The notes under the pieces: generated by a model
What the model saw: only the letters and a program-made list of their open reading frames with translations
Told to the model about the DNA's origin: nothing
The model's database searches: none
In this document: positions 6,901 to 7,024 of the stretch, in pieces
Layout of the letters: every line of letters begins with the position of its first letter
Position numbering within the stretch: the stretch's first letter is position 1
NCBI GenBank assembly: GCA_947471105.1
Contig: CANIYB010000129.1
Coordinates: 1 to 7,024 of the forward strand
Reading direction: 5' to 3'
Source of the DNA: Cytophagaceae bacterium
GTDB lineage: Bacteria > Bacteroidota > Bacteroidia > Cytophagales > Spirosomataceae
Length of the DNA: 7,024 bases
Position numbers and translations under genes: made by a program

Positions 6901-7024
6901 CGTATAATTTACCAAAAACCTTGGCTCGTAAATTAAAAATGGATAATGCCCAAGTGTATTTGAGTGGTGAAAATTTCATTATGCTTTCAAAAAGAAGTGG
7001 AATGAATGTTCAGCAAAACTTTGG
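3939..7024 (+). CDS. SusC/RagA-family TonB-dependent outer-membrane transporter (3' end missing)
   Basis: The frame is open without a stop from ATG 3939 to the window edge: 1028 codons, plus two bases. SusC proteins are typically about 1000-1070 residues, so little is missing. It imports oligosaccharides across the outer membrane using TonB energy, normally capped by a SusD lipoprotein encoded next. Order: signal peptide with cleavage near YA|Q (residue 21); CarboxypepD_reg-like beta-sandwich (about 25-95), with VTGKV and SLIFTYVGY; TonB-box-like DEVVVTTFGT (102-111); plug domain (about 118-229), with RIRGFGS (164-170), PLYVVDGVPF (177-186) and LYGARAANGVVMVTT ending in KKG; then a long barrel with many alternating aromatic strands. 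There is no STN domain between signal peptide and beta-sandwich, so it is not the type that signals to a FecR-like anti-sigma factor. The start is fixed by the signal peptide; the leader before it is A-rich with no Shine-Dalgarno. The substrate is not readable from the sequence; the neighbours suggest a glycan with L-fucose-, L-rhamnose- or L-galactose-type sugars. Confidence 0.95.
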   Translation, partial: MKKKLRLLMILWIAALSPMYAQERQVTGKVTNDAGEALVGVTISIKGTSRGTNSDVNGSFKINAGPTSSLIFTYVGYVNQEILVGNKSLINVQLVAANETLDEVVVTTFGTAKKSSFTGSSAKIGAEKLAVRPITNIGQALEGIAPGVSTTSTSGQPGSSPDVRIRGFGSISSSNSPLYVVDGVPFSASIANLNNDDIETITVLKDAASTALYGARAANGVVMVTTKKGTKGKNSINIKYTKGFNTRALPEYDRVGAADYYPLMWESNRNNLAYRAASPVAIATANTTASAGLGAIVGTGYNVYDVPFASLVGTDGKLNPAAKLIYSADDLNWENAIMRQGVRDEVSANFSGSNGKSDYFFSVSYLNDKGYQIKSDYDRFTARLNVNNQMNSWLKVGANMTTTMTTSNQSTADGGTSFVNPFFFTRGMAPIYPVYAYDPAKPGSFLKLENGKTRYDYGNLSALGLSNRPQYGGRHVVAETELNENFFRRNLFGGRSFAEITFLKDFKFTNTIGLDITNANTVVFGNPEIGDGAPAGRAQNTFENITNYNLSQLLNYSHSFGKHNVDALVGHENYNLVSNSLDGSRSQQILDGNYELINFTTTTNLTSQYDLRRVEGFFSRVNYDYDSKYFVSFSARRDGSSKFYQDKRWGTFYSASAAWRLDQEDFMKELTFIDNMKLRASYGQTGNDGGISNYAWQPLYALGWNNATEPGILQSSLGSRTLEWETNTSFDVALEFGLFKNRINGSIEYFDRQSTNLIFAVPLPLSVGIQTETRNIGSMYNKGFEIQLSGDVVRTKDFVWNFDVNATKLENKITKMPAESKEIIDGTKKLKEGTSLYDYWLREYKGVNPENGVAEYRAISYVASNSRITPTGDTLTNNIANARYWYNGTSIPDLTGSVTNSIRYKGFTLSALMVYQLGGKIYDAAYAGLMGAGYHNAKHVDILNRWVNPGDKTNVPRMDNGRTSDFDAASDRWLIDGSYMNVRSVTLSYNLPKTLARKLKMDNAQVYLSGENFIMLSKRSGMNVQQNF

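Overview
The window looks like part of a Bacteroidota genome, most likely a free-living Cytophagales- or Sphingobacteriales-type species (low confidence at that rank). The evidence is a SusC-type TonB-dependent receptor, a TAnnTTTG-type -7 promoter element in front of it, the absence of Shine-Dalgarno sequences, and signal peptides ending in A|Q. Overall it reads as one end of a carbohydrate-utilisation locus (a PUL-like arrangement), entirely on the + strand.

Bases 1-2767 hold four tightly packed cytoplasmic sugar-catabolism genes, with 3-nt gaps between them. They are the 3' part of an aldo/keto reductase resembling plant L-galactose dehydrogenase, a zinc-dependent medium-chain dehydrogenase, a TIM-barrel sugar isomerase/epimerase of the xylose isomerase-like/ketose 3-epimerase type, and an L-rhamnose/L-fucose mutarotase-family protein. 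A fifth gene (2773-3795) starts 5 nt later. It encodes an exported beta-propeller with Asp-boxes that automatic annotation would probably call a sialidase, although the sialidase N-terminal Arg motif is not visible.

Bases 3796-3938 are the only real intergenic region. It contains an AT-only palindrome with a T-run, an imperfect hairpin, a perfect 10-bp inverted repeat with a 3-nt spacer, and a -7 promoter element. The inverted repeat sits where the -33 element would be. From 3939 to the window edge runs a SusC-family outer-membrane transporter gene, open at its 3' end and probably lacking only its last few dozen codons.

Inferred joint role: the SusC transporter, with a SusD partner expected just outside the window, brings in an oligosaccharide. 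The exported propeller enzyme releases or modifies a terminal sugar. The mutarotase interconverts anomers of the freed L-sugar (fucose, rhamnose or galactose configuration), the aldo/keto reductase oxidises C1, and the zinc dehydrogenase and epimerase process a later intermediate. The exact sugar cannot be fixed from the sequence. Lactonase, dehydratase and aldolase steps are not in the window and may lie upstream of base 1.
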